From: Pseudomonas sp. GM80
GTDB lineage: Bacteria > Pseudomonadota > Gammaproteobacteria > Pseudomonadales > Pseudomonadaceae
Assembly: GCF_000282515.1 (NCBI RefSeq)
Contig: NZ_AKJD01000109.1
Coordinates: 1-52,535, forward strand
Length of the DNA: 52,535 bases
Direction of reading: 5' to 3'
Under the pieces are notes generated by a model. That model did not search any database and was not told where the DNA came from. It saw nothing but the letters and a program-made list of their open reading frames with translations. Of the stretch, positions 26,939-34,784 are shown piece after piece (positions within the stretch are counted from its first letter, which is position 1; each line of letters starts with the position of its first letter). The translations under genes were made by a program, and so were the position numbers.

Positions 26939-28039
26939 ATGCTTGCCCGAAATATCATTAAATCGCTGGTTTTTCTTCTCCTCGTACTGATCTTTTCCGC
27001 TGTGCTCGGCTGGCGCTTCTGGGCGCCACCGCAAGCCGCTGCCGACCAGCGCATCCCGAGTACGCGGGTCGGTCTGGCCGTGGCCAAAAAACAACCGTAC
27101 ACCTACTACCTTGAAGCGATCGGCAAACTGGAAGCGCAGCGCCAGGTGCTGGTCTCGGCCGAAGTCAGCGGCAAAGTGGTCGACATCGATTTCGAGTCCG
27201 GCGATCAAGTGGCGGCGGGGCAGGTGTTGCTCAAGCTCAACGACGCGCCGGAGCAGGGTGAACTGGTGCGCCTCAAAGGCGAGTTCGAATCGGCCAAGGC
27301 GCAATTTGCCCGGGTTCAGGAACTGGCCAAAAGCGGTGCAGAAAGCCGCCGCGCCTTCGACAGCGCCCGAGCGCAATACGACGCGGCCAAAGGCGATATG
27401 GAACGCATGCAGGCGCAGATCGCCCAGCGTCATATCCGTGCGCCATTTGCCGGCACCCTCGGTATTCGCCAGGCGCACCTCGGCCAATATCTGCAGGCTG
27501 GCAGCGCTGTGGCAACCCTGACGGATCCCGGCGTGCTGCGGGTCAATTTCACCCTCGCCGAGCGCGATGGCTCGCGGGTGCAACTGGGCCAGACCGTGCA
27601 GGCCAAGGTCGATGCCTGGGCGGATCAGACGTTTGCCGGGAAGATCGTTGCGGTCGACCCACAGATCAACCAATCCCACACCATCAATGTGCAAGCGGTC
27701 ATCACCGATACCAAAAAACTCCTGCGCCCAGGCATGTATGCGCGGGTCTCGGTGACGTTGCCGCAGACCGCCGAATTGCTCATCCCGGAAACCGCCATCA
27801 CCTACAACGCCTACGGCGAGAGTGTGTTCTCGGTCTACACCGACGAAGCCGGTGTGCAGAAGGTCAAGCGTGAAAGCATCAAGGTCGGCGAGCGCCGCGA
27901 CGGTTGGGCCGTGGTCGACAAGGGCCTGGACGACGGTGCGCAGGTGGTGACTTCGGGTCAATTGAAACTGCATGACGGCGTGGCCGTGGAAGGTATCCCG
28001 GACACCATTGCTCTCAAACTCAGCGGGCTGGAAAAATGA
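26939..28039 (+). CDS. mexH: RND efflux periplasmic adaptor, MexH-like
   Basis: Membrane-fusion subunit linking an inner-membrane RND pump to its outer-membrane channel. The 366-residue protein has an N-terminal membrane anchor (about residues 8-27), a lipoyl/barrel-sandwich half-motif (VLVSAEVSGKVVDIDFESGDQVAAGQVLL), a coiled-coil hairpin (about 95-145) and the matching second half (IRAPFAGTLGIRQAHLGQYL). AAGGGAG precedes the ATG. The stop overlaps the pump gene as ATGA. Order and sequence resemble MexH of the MexGHI-OpmD system, which exports phenazine-type and quorum-related molecules in P. aeruginosa. No mexG gene precedes it. The substrate here is unknown. Confidence 0.8.
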   Translation: MLARNIIKSLVFLLLVLIFSAVLGWRFWAPPQAAADQRIPSTRVGLAVAKKQPYTYYLEAIGKLEAQRQVLVSAEVSGKVVDIDFESGDQVAAGQVLLKLNDAPEQGELVRLKGEFESAKAQFARVQELAKSGAESRRAFDSARAQYDAAKGDMERMQAQIAQRHIRAPFAGTLGIRQAHLGQYLQAGSAVATLTDPGVLRVNFTLAERDGSRVQLGQTVQAKVDAWADQTFAGKIVAVDPQINQSHTINVQAVITDTKKLLRPGMYARVSVTLPQTAELLIPETAITYNAYGESVFSVYTDEAGVQKVKRESIKVGERRDGWAVVDKGLDDGAQVVTSGQLKLHDGVAVEGIPDTIALKLSGLEK

Positions 28040-31000
28040 ATTTCACCGACCTCTTTCTTCGCCGGCCGGTGCTGGCCGTGGTGGTCAGCACGTTGATTCT
28101 GTTGTTCGGTGTCCGGGCGCTGATGAACCTGCCGATCCGCCAGTATCCGATGCTGGAAACGTCGACCATCACGGTCACCACCCAGTACCCGGGCGCCTCG
28201 TCCGAACTGATGCAAGGCTTCGTCACTCAGCCGATCAGTCAGGCGGTGGCCTCGGTCGAAGGGATCGATTATCTGTCTTCGGCTTCGACCCAGGGGCGCA
28301 GCCAGGTAACGATCCGCATGGCGCTCAACAGTGATTCCATCGCGGCGCTGACCGAGGTCATGGCCAAGGTCAACCAGATCAAATATCGCTTGCCCAAGGA
28401 TGCCTACGACCCGGTGGTGGAACGCACCTCGGGCGGTTTCACCAGCGTGGCTTACGTGGCGTTTGCCAGTTCCAACCTGACCATTCCGGAAATGTCGGAC
28501 TACATTTCCCGCGTCGTCGAACCGATGTTCGCCGGCATCGAAGGCGTGGCGAAGATCAACATCATGGGCGAGCAGAAACTCTCCATGCGCCTGTGGCTCG
28601 ACCCGCAACGCCTGGCCGGCTACGGCATGACCGGCCAGGACGTTTCGACCGCCATCGAGGGCAACAACTTCCAGGCCGCACCCGGCCAGGTCAAAGGTTT
28701 GTATGTGGTCAGCAACCTGCGGGTCAACACGGACCTGAACAGCGTGGAAGACTTCCGCGACATGGTGCTGCGCAACGATAACGGCCACATCATTCGTGTG
28801 CGCGATGTCGGCACGGTCGAGCTGAATGCGGCGTCCACCGATACCAGCGGCGCGATGAGCGATGTGCCGGCGCTGTTCCTCGGCCTCGACGCGGCGCCGA
28901 CCGGCAACCCGCTGGTGATCGTCAAGCGTGTGCGCGAATTGCTGCCACAAATTCAGGAAACCCTGCCACCGGGCGTGACCGTACAGATTCCTTTCGAAGT
29001 GGCGCACTTCATTCAGTCGTCGATCGATGAGGTGTCTTACACCCTGCTCGAAGCGCTGGTGATCGTGGTGCTGGTGATCTACCTCTGCCTGGGCACGTTC
29101 CGCACGGTATTGATTCCGTTGGTGACGATTCCGCTGTCGATGCTCGGCGCGGCGATGCTCATGCAGATGTTCGGCTTCAGTCTCAATTTGTTGACCCTGC
29201 TCGCCATGGTCCTGGCCATCGGGCTGGTGGTGGACGACGCCATCGTCGTGGTGGAGAACGTCCACCGGCATATCGAGGAGGGCAAGACTCCGTTTGATGC
29301 GGCGTTGATCGGTGCGCGGGAAGTGGCCGGGCCGGTGGTGGCGATGACCTTCACGCTGGCGGCGGTGTATGCCCCGATCGGCTTGATGGGCGGCCTGACC
29401 GGCACGCTGTTCAAAGAGTTCGCGTTGACCCTGGCCGGCGCCGTGGTGATTTCCGGCATCGTCGCGCTGACCTTGTCGCCGATCATGAGTACGCGTTTGC
29501 TGGATGCGAAAACCAGTGAAGGGTTCATGGCGGTCAAGGCCGATCGCTTCTTCCAGAATCTGGCTCGCCGTTACGGCGCGTTGCTCGGCGGTTCGCTGGC
29601 GAAGCGCTGGATCAGTCTGACCGTGGCGCTGGTGATCTTCTTCAGCCTGCCGTTCCTCTATCGCTCGGCGCAGACCGAACTGGCACCGCTGGAAGACCAG
29701 AACATTCTGCTGACTGCGATCAAGGCGCCGCAGCACGCCAACCTCAATTACCTCGAAGCGTACGCGCACAAACTCTACGAGACCTTCAACGAAATTCCCG
29801 AGGGTTACAGCAACTGGGTGGCCAACGGCACTGACGGTCTGTCCAACAGCGTCGGCGGGATCAACCTGGTCGATTGGGAAAAACGTGGCCGCGATGCCAA
29901 TACCATTCAGCCGGACTTGCAGGCCCGGGTGAACCAGATCGAAGGCACGAGCATTTTCGTCTTCCAGATGCCGCCTCTGCCGGGCTCCACCGGTGGCTTG
30001 CCGGTGCAGATGGTGATTCGCAGCGATCAGGAATACCTGGCGCTGTTCAACGTGATGGATCAGCTCAAGCAAGCGGCGCAGGCCAGCGGTCTGTTCGCGG
30101 TGGTCGACAGTGATCTGGACTTCAACAATCCCGTGGTGGAGATTCAGGTCGATCGCGCCAAGGCGAACGCCTTGGGCATTCGCATGCAGGACATTGGCGA
30201 GACGCTGAACAGTCTGATCGGCGAAAAGTACGTCAACCGGTTCTCCTTCCACGGGCGTTCGTATGACGTGATTCCACAGTCGATCTCTTCGGACCGCCTG
30301 ACCCCGGAAACCCTCAAGCTCTACTACGTCAAGGATCAGAAGGGCAATCCGGTGCCGTTGTCGACGCTGGCCACCCTCAGCGTCAAGGTCGAACCGAACC
30401 GCCTGACCCAGTTCAACCAACAGAACTCTGCGACGTTCCAGGCCATTCCGGCACCGGGCGTGACGTTGGGTGCTGCGGTGGAGTTCCTGCAAAAACAATC
30501 GGAAAGTTTCCCCGCCGGTTTCAGTTTCGACTGGCAGTCCGACGCGCGCCAATACGTGCAGGAAGGCAACAGCCTGGCGTTCACCTTCGGTCTGGCCCTG
30601 GTGATCATCTACCTGGTGCTGAGCGTGCAATACGAGAGCTTCCGCGATCCGTTCATCATCCTGATCAGCGTGCCGCTGTCGATCTGTGGCGCATTGGTGC
30701 CGCTGGCGCTGGGCATGACTTCGATGAACATTTACACGCAGATCGGTTTGATCACGCTGATCGGCTTGATCAGCAAGCACGGGATTCTGATGGTCGCGTT
30801 TGCCAACGAACTGCAACGCAAGCAGGGCATGGACCGCGTGCAAGCCATTCAGCACGCCGCGCAAGTACGCCTGCGGCCAATCCTGATGACCACCGCGGCG
30901 ATGGTGGTCGGTCTGGCGCCGTTGTTGTTCGCCAGTGGTGCCGGCGCCAACAGCCGTTTCGGCCTGGGCCTGGTGATTGTGGTGGGGATGCTCATCGGTA

Positions 31001-31113
31001 CGTTGTTCACCCTGTTCATTCTGCCGTCGGTCTACACCCTGCTGAGTTCGATCAAGCAGCCGGCCCGCGTCACTGAAGCCGCCATGGCCGGTGCGCCGCA
31101 ACCCACCTTGTGA
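28036..31113 (+). CDS. mexI: RND efflux pump, inner-membrane transporter, MexI-like
   Basis: Proton-driven HAE1-type RND transporter of 1025 residues, the normal length. The TM4 aspartate pair is seen in LAIGLVVDDAIVVVENVH and the TM10 lysine in GLISKHGILMV, so proton relay looks intact. The N-terminus RRPVLAVVVSTLILLFG and ETSTITVTTQYPGASSELMQ are typical of the family, and the whole protein recalls P. aeruginosa MexI strongly. It overlaps the adaptor stop by four bases and is followed after ten bases by the channel gene. Confidence 0.86.
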   Translation: MNFTDLFLRRPVLAVVVSTLILLFGVRALMNLPIRQYPMLETSTITVTTQYPGASSELMQGFVTQPISQAVASVEGIDYLSSASTQGRSQVTIRMALNSDSIAALTEVMAKVNQIKYRLPKDAYDPVVERTSGGFTSVAYVAFASSNLTIPEMSDYISRVVEPMFAGIEGVAKINIMGEQKLSMRLWLDPQRLAGYGMTGQDVSTAIEGNNFQAAPGQVKGLYVVSNLRVNTDLNSVEDFRDMVLRNDNGHIIRVRDVGTVELNAASTDTSGAMSDVPALFLGLDAAPTGNPLVIVKRVRELLPQIQETLPPGVTVQIPFEVAHFIQSSIDEVSYTLLEALVIVVLVIYLCLGTFRTVLIPLVTIPLSMLGAAMLMQMFGFSLNLLTLLAMVLAIGLVVDDAIVVVENVHRHIEEGKTPFDAALIGAREVAGPVVAMTFTLAAVYAPIGLMGGLTGTLFKEFALTLAGAVVISGIVALTLSPIMSTRLLDAKTSEGFMAVKADRFFQNLARRYGALLGGSLAKRWISLTVALVIFFSLPFLYRSAQTELAPLEDQNILLTAIKAPQHANLNYLEAYAHKLYETFNEIPEGYSNWVANGTDGLSNSVGGINLVDWEKRGRDANTIQPDLQARVNQIEGTSIFVFQMPPLPGSTGGLPVQMVIRSDQEYLALFNVMDQLKQAAQASGLFAVVDSDLDFNNPVVEIQVDRAKANALGIRMQDIGETLNSLIGEKYVNRFSFHGRSYDVIPQSISSDRLTPETLKLYYVKDQKGNPVPLSTLATLSVKVEPNRLTQFNQQNSATFQAIPAPGVTLGAAVEFLQKQSESFPAGFSFDWQSDARQYVQEGNSLAFTFGLALVIIYLVLSVQYESFRDPFIILISVPLSICGALVPLALGMTSMNIYTQIGLITLIGLISKHGILMVAFANELQRKQGMDRVQAIQHAAQVRLRPILMTTAAMVVGLAPLLFASGAGANSRFGLGLVIVVGMLIGTLFTLFILPSVYTLLSSIKQPARVTEAAMAGAPQPTL

Positions 31114-31123
31114 GGACGTTTTC

Positions 31124-32575
31124 ATGTATCGGATTACACGCTTCATGCTGGCGCCCCTGGCCGTTTCCATCCTGTTGTCGGCAGGCTGTGTGAACTACGC
31201 CGGGATCAATCACCAGGGCAAATTGTTGTCGCTTGGCGAGGCGTACTCCGACAGCCTCAAGGACACCCTGCCGCCGGCCGCATGGCCGCGCAGCGATTGG
31301 TGGGCGACGCTGGGCGATCCACGCCTCGGCGCGCTGATCGAGGAGGCCTATGCCAGCAACCCGGACCTACAGGAAGTCACGGCGCGGGTGGCCAAGGCCA
31401 ATGCCTTTCTCGACTTGCGCGACGCCGAGCGCTACCCGCAAATGGACGCGGCGGCCGGAGTCACTCGTGGTCGCCTGTCGAAGTTCGAGGACTACAGCGG
31501 CGAGGGGCACCAGTACTTCACCGCGCGCAATCTGGCGGTCAATTTCAACTACACCTTCGACCTCTGGGGCGGCCAGCGTGCCGCCTGGGAGTCGGCGCTC
31601 AACGGCGCGATGGCGGCCGAAGTCGATCTGCAATCGTCGCGCCTGATTCTGACGGTCAACGTGGTCAAGGCCTACAACCAGTTGGCTTACGCCTGGCAGG
31701 TTTCGGAGCTCAATCGCCGCGACCTGGAGCGCCTGAGCAAACTGGTCGAGCTGACCGATTCACGCTACGGCTCGGGGCTGGATAACCTGTCGCAACTCAA
31801 GCAGGTACAGAGCCTCAAGGCGCGTTCGGAGTCGACGCTGATCGGCGCCAACGAGGACATCGAAATCGCTCGCTTGCAGTTGTCGGCGCTGATCGGCAAA
31901 GGCGTTGATCGTGCGCACACCATCGAGCGTCCGGCGAGTCTGCAAGCCAGCGTCGTGGCGTTGCCCGCGCAATTGCCGGCGCAACTGCTCGGACGCCGTC
32001 CGGACATCGTGGCGGCGCGCTGGCGCGTCGAAGCCGAGAACAAAAACATCGAAGCGGTGAAGACCACGTTCTACCCCAACATCAACCTGGTGGCTGCGGC
32101 GGGTTCGCACGCGCTGACGGGGGACGCGCTGTTCGCCGGGGTCAGCAAGTTCTGGAACGTTGCGCCGACCGTGACGCTGCCGATCTTCGATGCCGGGCGC
32201 CTGCGCTCCGACCTAAAGGCTGGCAATGCGCAGCTGGACAGTTCGATCGCGCAGTACAACCGCGTGCTCAGTTCGGCCCTGCACGAAGTGGCGATTTCGG
32301 TGACGCAACTGCGCTCTTTCGAGCAGCAGATTGTCGTGCAGCGCGATGCCTGCACGATTGCCCAGTCGTCTTACGATCTGTCGCAGTCGCGCTACAAGGC
32401 CGGGGAGGACACGTTCCTCGATGCGCTAAACATCGAGCAACAATTGATTCAGGACGAAATGCGTCTGGCGTTCCTCAACAGCAAGCACATCGACAGCTCG
32501 ATTTCGTTGATGGCAGCGCTGGGCGGCGGGTTCCAGGAGCAACCGTTGCAGGCGGCGCAGAGCGCCGGGCTGTAG
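31124..32575 (+). CDS. opmD: RND efflux outer-membrane channel lipoprotein, OpmD-like
   Basis: TolC/OprM-family outer-membrane factor of 483 residues, with a lipoprotein signal ending in LSAGC (Cys22). Two OEP-type repeats are visible: an N-terminal half with DWWATLGDPRLGALIEEAYASNPDL and a C-terminal half with LLGRRPDIVAARWRVEAENKNI and TLPIFDAGRLRSDLKAG. The ATG at 31124 has GAGGA at good spacing; the in-frame upstream codon at 31091 lies inside mexI. It completes a tripartite pump operon. Confidence 0.85.
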   Translation: MYRITRFMLAPLAVSILLSAGCVNYAGINHQGKLLSLGEAYSDSLKDTLPPAAWPRSDWWATLGDPRLGALIEEAYASNPDLQEVTARVAKANAFLDLRDAERYPQMDAAAGVTRGRLSKFEDYSGEGHQYFTARNLAVNFNYTFDLWGGQRAAWESALNGAMAAEVDLQSSRLILTVNVVKAYNQLAYAWQVSELNRRDLERLSKLVELTDSRYGSGLDNLSQLKQVQSLKARSESTLIGANEDIEIARLQLSALIGKGVDRAHTIERPASLQASVVALPAQLPAQLLGRRPDIVAARWRVEAENKNIEAVKTTFYPNINLVAAAGSHALTGDALFAGVSKFWNVAPTVTLPIFDAGRLRSDLKAGNAQLDSSIAQYNRVLSSALHEVAISVTQLRSFEQQIVVQRDACTIAQSSYDLSQSRYKAGEDTFLDALNIEQQLIQDEMRLAFLNSKHIDSSISLMAALGGGFQEQPLQAAQSAGL

Positions 32576-32703
32576 TGACAGACGTGGCGTAGCCAGCGGG
32601 ACGGCTGTCGCCGGGAGGGGCTTGTTGTGTATAGTCTTACTGTTCTCGTATAGACGAATTCAAGCAAGTTTTCTCCCGCCTATATCATCAAAGGTACCTA
32701 CCT

Positions 32704-33069
32704 ATGAACGTCCCGAATCACCCCAATCAGGACCAGATCCTTTTGGAGAATGTTCTGTCCGCATTGGGCAGTCCGTTGCGTCTGACTGTCTTGAAAGTCT
32801 TGGCCGATGGCCAGGAACATCCTTGCGGCCGGATCCTCAAGGGCGCCTCGAAGTCGACCATGACTCACCACTGGCGGGTCCTGCGTGACAGCGGTCTGAT
32901 TTGGCAACGGCCGTACGGTCGGGAAAACCTGCTGTCGCTGCGTCGCGAAGACATGGACCTGCGGTTTCCCGGCTTGCTTGATTCGCTGCTCACGGCGGTC
33001 AAGTTCGACGAGCAGACCGTCGATGTCATCAGCAAGCACGAAGTGACCGAAGACAGCAGTACGCAATGA
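32704..33069 (+). CDS. ArsR-family transcriptional regulator
   Basis: A 121-residue winged-helix protein of the ArsR type (LSALGSPLRLTVLKVLADGQ, then SKSTMTHHWRVLRDSGLIW as the recognition helix region). No obvious cysteine metal-site pair is seen beyond one Cys near residue 40, so metal sensing is not indicated. It lies 128 bases after the efflux operon. Upstream are a possible promoter TTGTGT-N18-TATAGA (32625-32654) and a direct repeat GTATAGTC/GTATAGAC (32629 and 32648) that could be its own operator. It is one candidate for the repressor of the shared palindrome, but there is no direct evidence. Confidence 0.8.
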   Translation: MNVPNHPNQDQILLENVLSALGSPLRLTVLKVLADGQEHPCGRILKGASKSTMTHHWRVLRDSGLIWQRPYGRENLLSLRREDMDLRFPGLLDSLLTAVKFDEQTVDVISKHEVTEDSSTQ

Positions 33070-33146
33070 CCACGACGTTACGCTGAAGGCCTTGTTCTTC
33101 AGCGCCAGCAATACAATGACGATCAACAGGGAGGTTGAGTGCGGGT

Positions 33147-33707
33147 ATGGATACGAGTCATTACTGGTCGTCACGACCACTGGCGCAATTGAGCGGTGCG
33201 GAACAGCACTGGCTGTTTTTGCCGGGAGCGCTGACGCCGCGTCTGAAAGCCATGGGCGCCTATTCGATCGAAGTCGTCGAGCAGTTCCAGGGCGCGCTCA
33301 ACCCGGATGAGGCGCAAGCCTTGAACGTCCCCGCGGCCAGCACGGGCTGGGTGCGTGAAGTGGTGATGAAACTCGATGGCGAGGCGTGCGTGACCGCGCG
33401 CAGCCTGACCAGCATGCCGGCATTGCACAGCGACTGGTCGGAGTTGAACAACTACGGCGGACGACCATTGGCGGAGATTCTCTACACGTCGGAGCAGACC
33501 CTGCGCGAGCCGTTTCAGTGCGCCGTGTTAGCCCCCGGCGCGCCGCTGACGGCACTCTCCCATCGCTTCGCACCGCAGGCCAAACGCCTGCTGGCGCGGC
33601 GCTCGCGTTTCACCCGCAATGGCTCGCCGCTGTTGGTCAGTGAATGTTTTTTGCCCGCGTTCTGGGCGCGGGTCGAGTACGCCTCGGGCCTGAAATCCGC
33701 CTCATGA
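33147..33707 (+). CDS. Chorismate lyase (UbiC family), divergent paralogue
   Basis: A 186-residue member of the UbiC family, which converts chorismate to 4-hydroxybenzoate and pyruvate. The ligand-binding arginine is at R70 (GWVREVVMKLDGE) and the catalytic glutamate at E166 (LLVSECFLPAFW), with the RRSRF motif at 151-155. These correspond to R76, E155 and the RRSR segment of E. coli UbiC. In pseudomonads the ubiquinone-pathway ubiC normally lies beside ubiA, which is absent here, so this is probably a second copy with a separate job, such as supplying 4-hydroxybenzoate for a secondary metabolite or regulator ligand. The ATG at 33147 is chosen; GGGAGG lies 12 bases upstream, and an in-frame TTG at 33135 sits directly on it. 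Confidence 0.78.
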   Translation: MDTSHYWSSRPLAQLSGAEQHWLFLPGALTPRLKAMGAYSIEVVEQFQGALNPDEAQALNVPAASTGWVREVVMKLDGEACVTARSLTSMPALHSDWSELNNYGGRPLAEILYTSEQTLREPFQCAVLAPGAPLTALSHRFAPQAKRLLARRSRFTRNGSPLLVSECFLPAFWARVEYASGLKSAS

Positions 33708-33715
33708 GTTGAAGC

Positions 33716-33739
33716 CTTGCGGGAGCCAGCTCCCGCAAG
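33716..33739. terminator. Bidirectional hairpin between convergent genes
   Basis: CTTGCGGGAG and CTCCCGCAAG pair perfectly over 10 bp with loop CCAG, between the chorismate lyase stop and the stop of the HTH-only LysR gene. It has no long T-run on either side. It resembles a REP half-unit and could serve both genes. Confidence 0.6.
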
Positions 33740-33740
33740 T

Positions 33741-34016
33741 TCAGAGCCGAATCACCGCTTCGATCTGGCTGATCGCCGGCGTCAATGCCTGCGCCAGTTG
33801 CTGGGCTTTGCAGGTGGGGTGCATGGTTCTCGACGAGCGCAGAAACAGCGGGTCATCAAAGCGCTTGCGCAACCGCGCGAGCGACCCGCTGATGGCCGGT
33901 TGTTTGACGTTCAGCCGCTCGGCCGTGCGCGATACGCTGCGTTCGCGAAACAACACCAGAAAGATGATGATCAGGTTCAGGTCGATATCCGCGAAGTTGT
34001 CTTCATTGAATAGCAT
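33741..34016 (-). CDS. LysR-type HTH-only protein (effector domain missing)
   Basis: A 91-residue protein containing just the LysR DNA-binding domain: DIDLNLIIIFLVLFRERSVSRTAERLNVKQPAISGSLARLRKRFDDPLFLRSS, followed by the linker helix, ending at EAVIRL. Full LysR proteins have about 200 more residues. The frame ends at a TGA two bases from a terminator-like hairpin, and no continuation of the effector domain is seen in any frame downstream, where the chorismate lyase lies on the other strand. The ATG at 34016 has AGGGAAG upstream. It may be a remnant or a working minimal regulator or competitor. It follows the flavin reductase gene on the same strand. Confidence 0.7.
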   Translation of the reverse strand: MLFNEDNFADIDLNLIIIFLVLFRERSVSRTAERLNVKQPAISGSLARLRKRFDDPLFLRSSRTMHPTCKAQQLAQALTPAISQIEAVIRL

Positions 34017-34035
34017 GGTCACTTCCCTGTTTAGA

Positions 34036-34077
34036 CCTGGAGGCCGGCGTGCAGACTGCCGCACGCCGGCCTCCAGG
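34036..34077 (-). other. 17-bp perfect hairpin between flavin reductase and HTH-only gene
   Basis: CCTGGAGGCCGGCGTGC pairs with GCACGCCGGCCTCCAGG around an 8-base loop. In the minus direction it starts six bases after the flavin reductase stop. No T-run follows (TCTAAAC), so partial termination or mRNA protection is likely. Confidence 0.6.
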
Positions 34078-34082
34078 GATAA

Positions 34083-34589
34083 TCACTGATCCGGGGCCAG
34101 GCGCAACTCGTCGTTCAGACGGTAGTAATTGCGATTGAAATAGACGAGGCCTTCCGTGGCTTCGCTGTGCTGCAGTTCGAGGATTTCACAGTAAAAGATG
34201 CTGTGAGTGCCGACCTCGTCGATCTTCGCGACGCGGCAGTCAAGGCTGACCAACGCCTCGGCGATAACCGGCGAACCGGTCACCAGGGTCTGGCAGTTCA
34301 CGCTGGAAAAGCGCTCCTGCATGGTCAACTGTCGGTTGGCGAACGCCCCGGACGTCGACTGATGCCCACCGGTCAAGACGTTCACACACAGCACACCGTT
34401 GGTTTTGAAATGCTCGTGATTGGACGACGAGCGATTGACACACACCAGCAGCGTTGGCGGCGAATCCGTCACGCTGCACACCGCCGAAGCGGTAAACCCG
34501 AAACGCCCGGCAGGGCCATCGGTTGTGACGATGGTGACGGCACTCCCCAGCATCGCCATTGCATTACGAAACTCCGTTGAATCAACCAC
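34083..34589 (-). CDS. Flavin reductase-like domain protein
   Basis: A 168-residue short-chain flavin reductase (HpaC/HsaB type) that would reduce FMN or FAD with NAD(P)H for a separate oxygenase. Typical segments are RNAMAMLGSAVTIVTTDGPAGRFGFTASAVCSVTDSPPTLLVCVN, FKTNGVLCVNVL and the C-terminal GLVYFNRNYYRL. The start is a GTG at 34589 with GAGGTGA upstream. Its promoter (34693-34720) carries the same palindrome as the two monooxygenase regions 9-10 kb away, which suggests it serves those oxygenases. Confidence 0.82.
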   Translation of the reverse strand: MVDSTEFRNAMAMLGSAVTIVTTDGPAGRFGFTASAVCSVTDSPPTLLVCVNRSSSNHEHFKTNGVLCVNVLTGGHQSTSGAFANRQLTMQERFSSVNCQTLVTGSPVIAEALVSLDCRVAKIDEVGTHSIFYCEILELQHSEATEGLVYFNRNYYRLNDELRLAPDQ

Positions 34590-34692
34590 AGCGTCACCTC
34601 ATTCCATGTAGGTCATTGGGAGCCGATCCGTTCTTCCTTGTCCGTTGTCGTTGTGCGAAAACGGTATCGGGCAACACGTTCGCTCTGCCGAT

Positions 34693-34720
34693 ATAGTACG
34701 TATGTATACGTACCTTGCAA
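34693..34720 (-). promoter_or_regulatory. Promoter C with embedded palindrome
   Basis: On the minus strand, TTGCAA (34715-34720), a 16-base spacer and TACTAT (34693-34698) read toward the flavin reductase. The palindrome GTACGTATGTATACGTAC (34696-34713) spans the spacer and fits GTACGnnTGTAnACGTAC. The geometry is the same as promoter A(+). Confidence 0.7.
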
Positions 34721-34784
34721 GCTATTCCTTGTGCTTATTTTGCAGAAAAATATGCCAGCCTGATCGGTCGCCAATGCTCTGTTC

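Noticed and set aside
27958..31170. 1070-residue open frame on the minus strand over the efflux genes
   Set aside because: It is the antisense of mexI, which has clear family motifs; the frame is open because of high GC codon bias and its product is rich in His/Arg/Gln without any domain.
32629..32655. Inverted-repeat operator for the ArsR gene
   Set aside because: GTATAGTC/GTATAGAC is a direct, not inverted, repeat; noted in the gene entry but not called as an operator.
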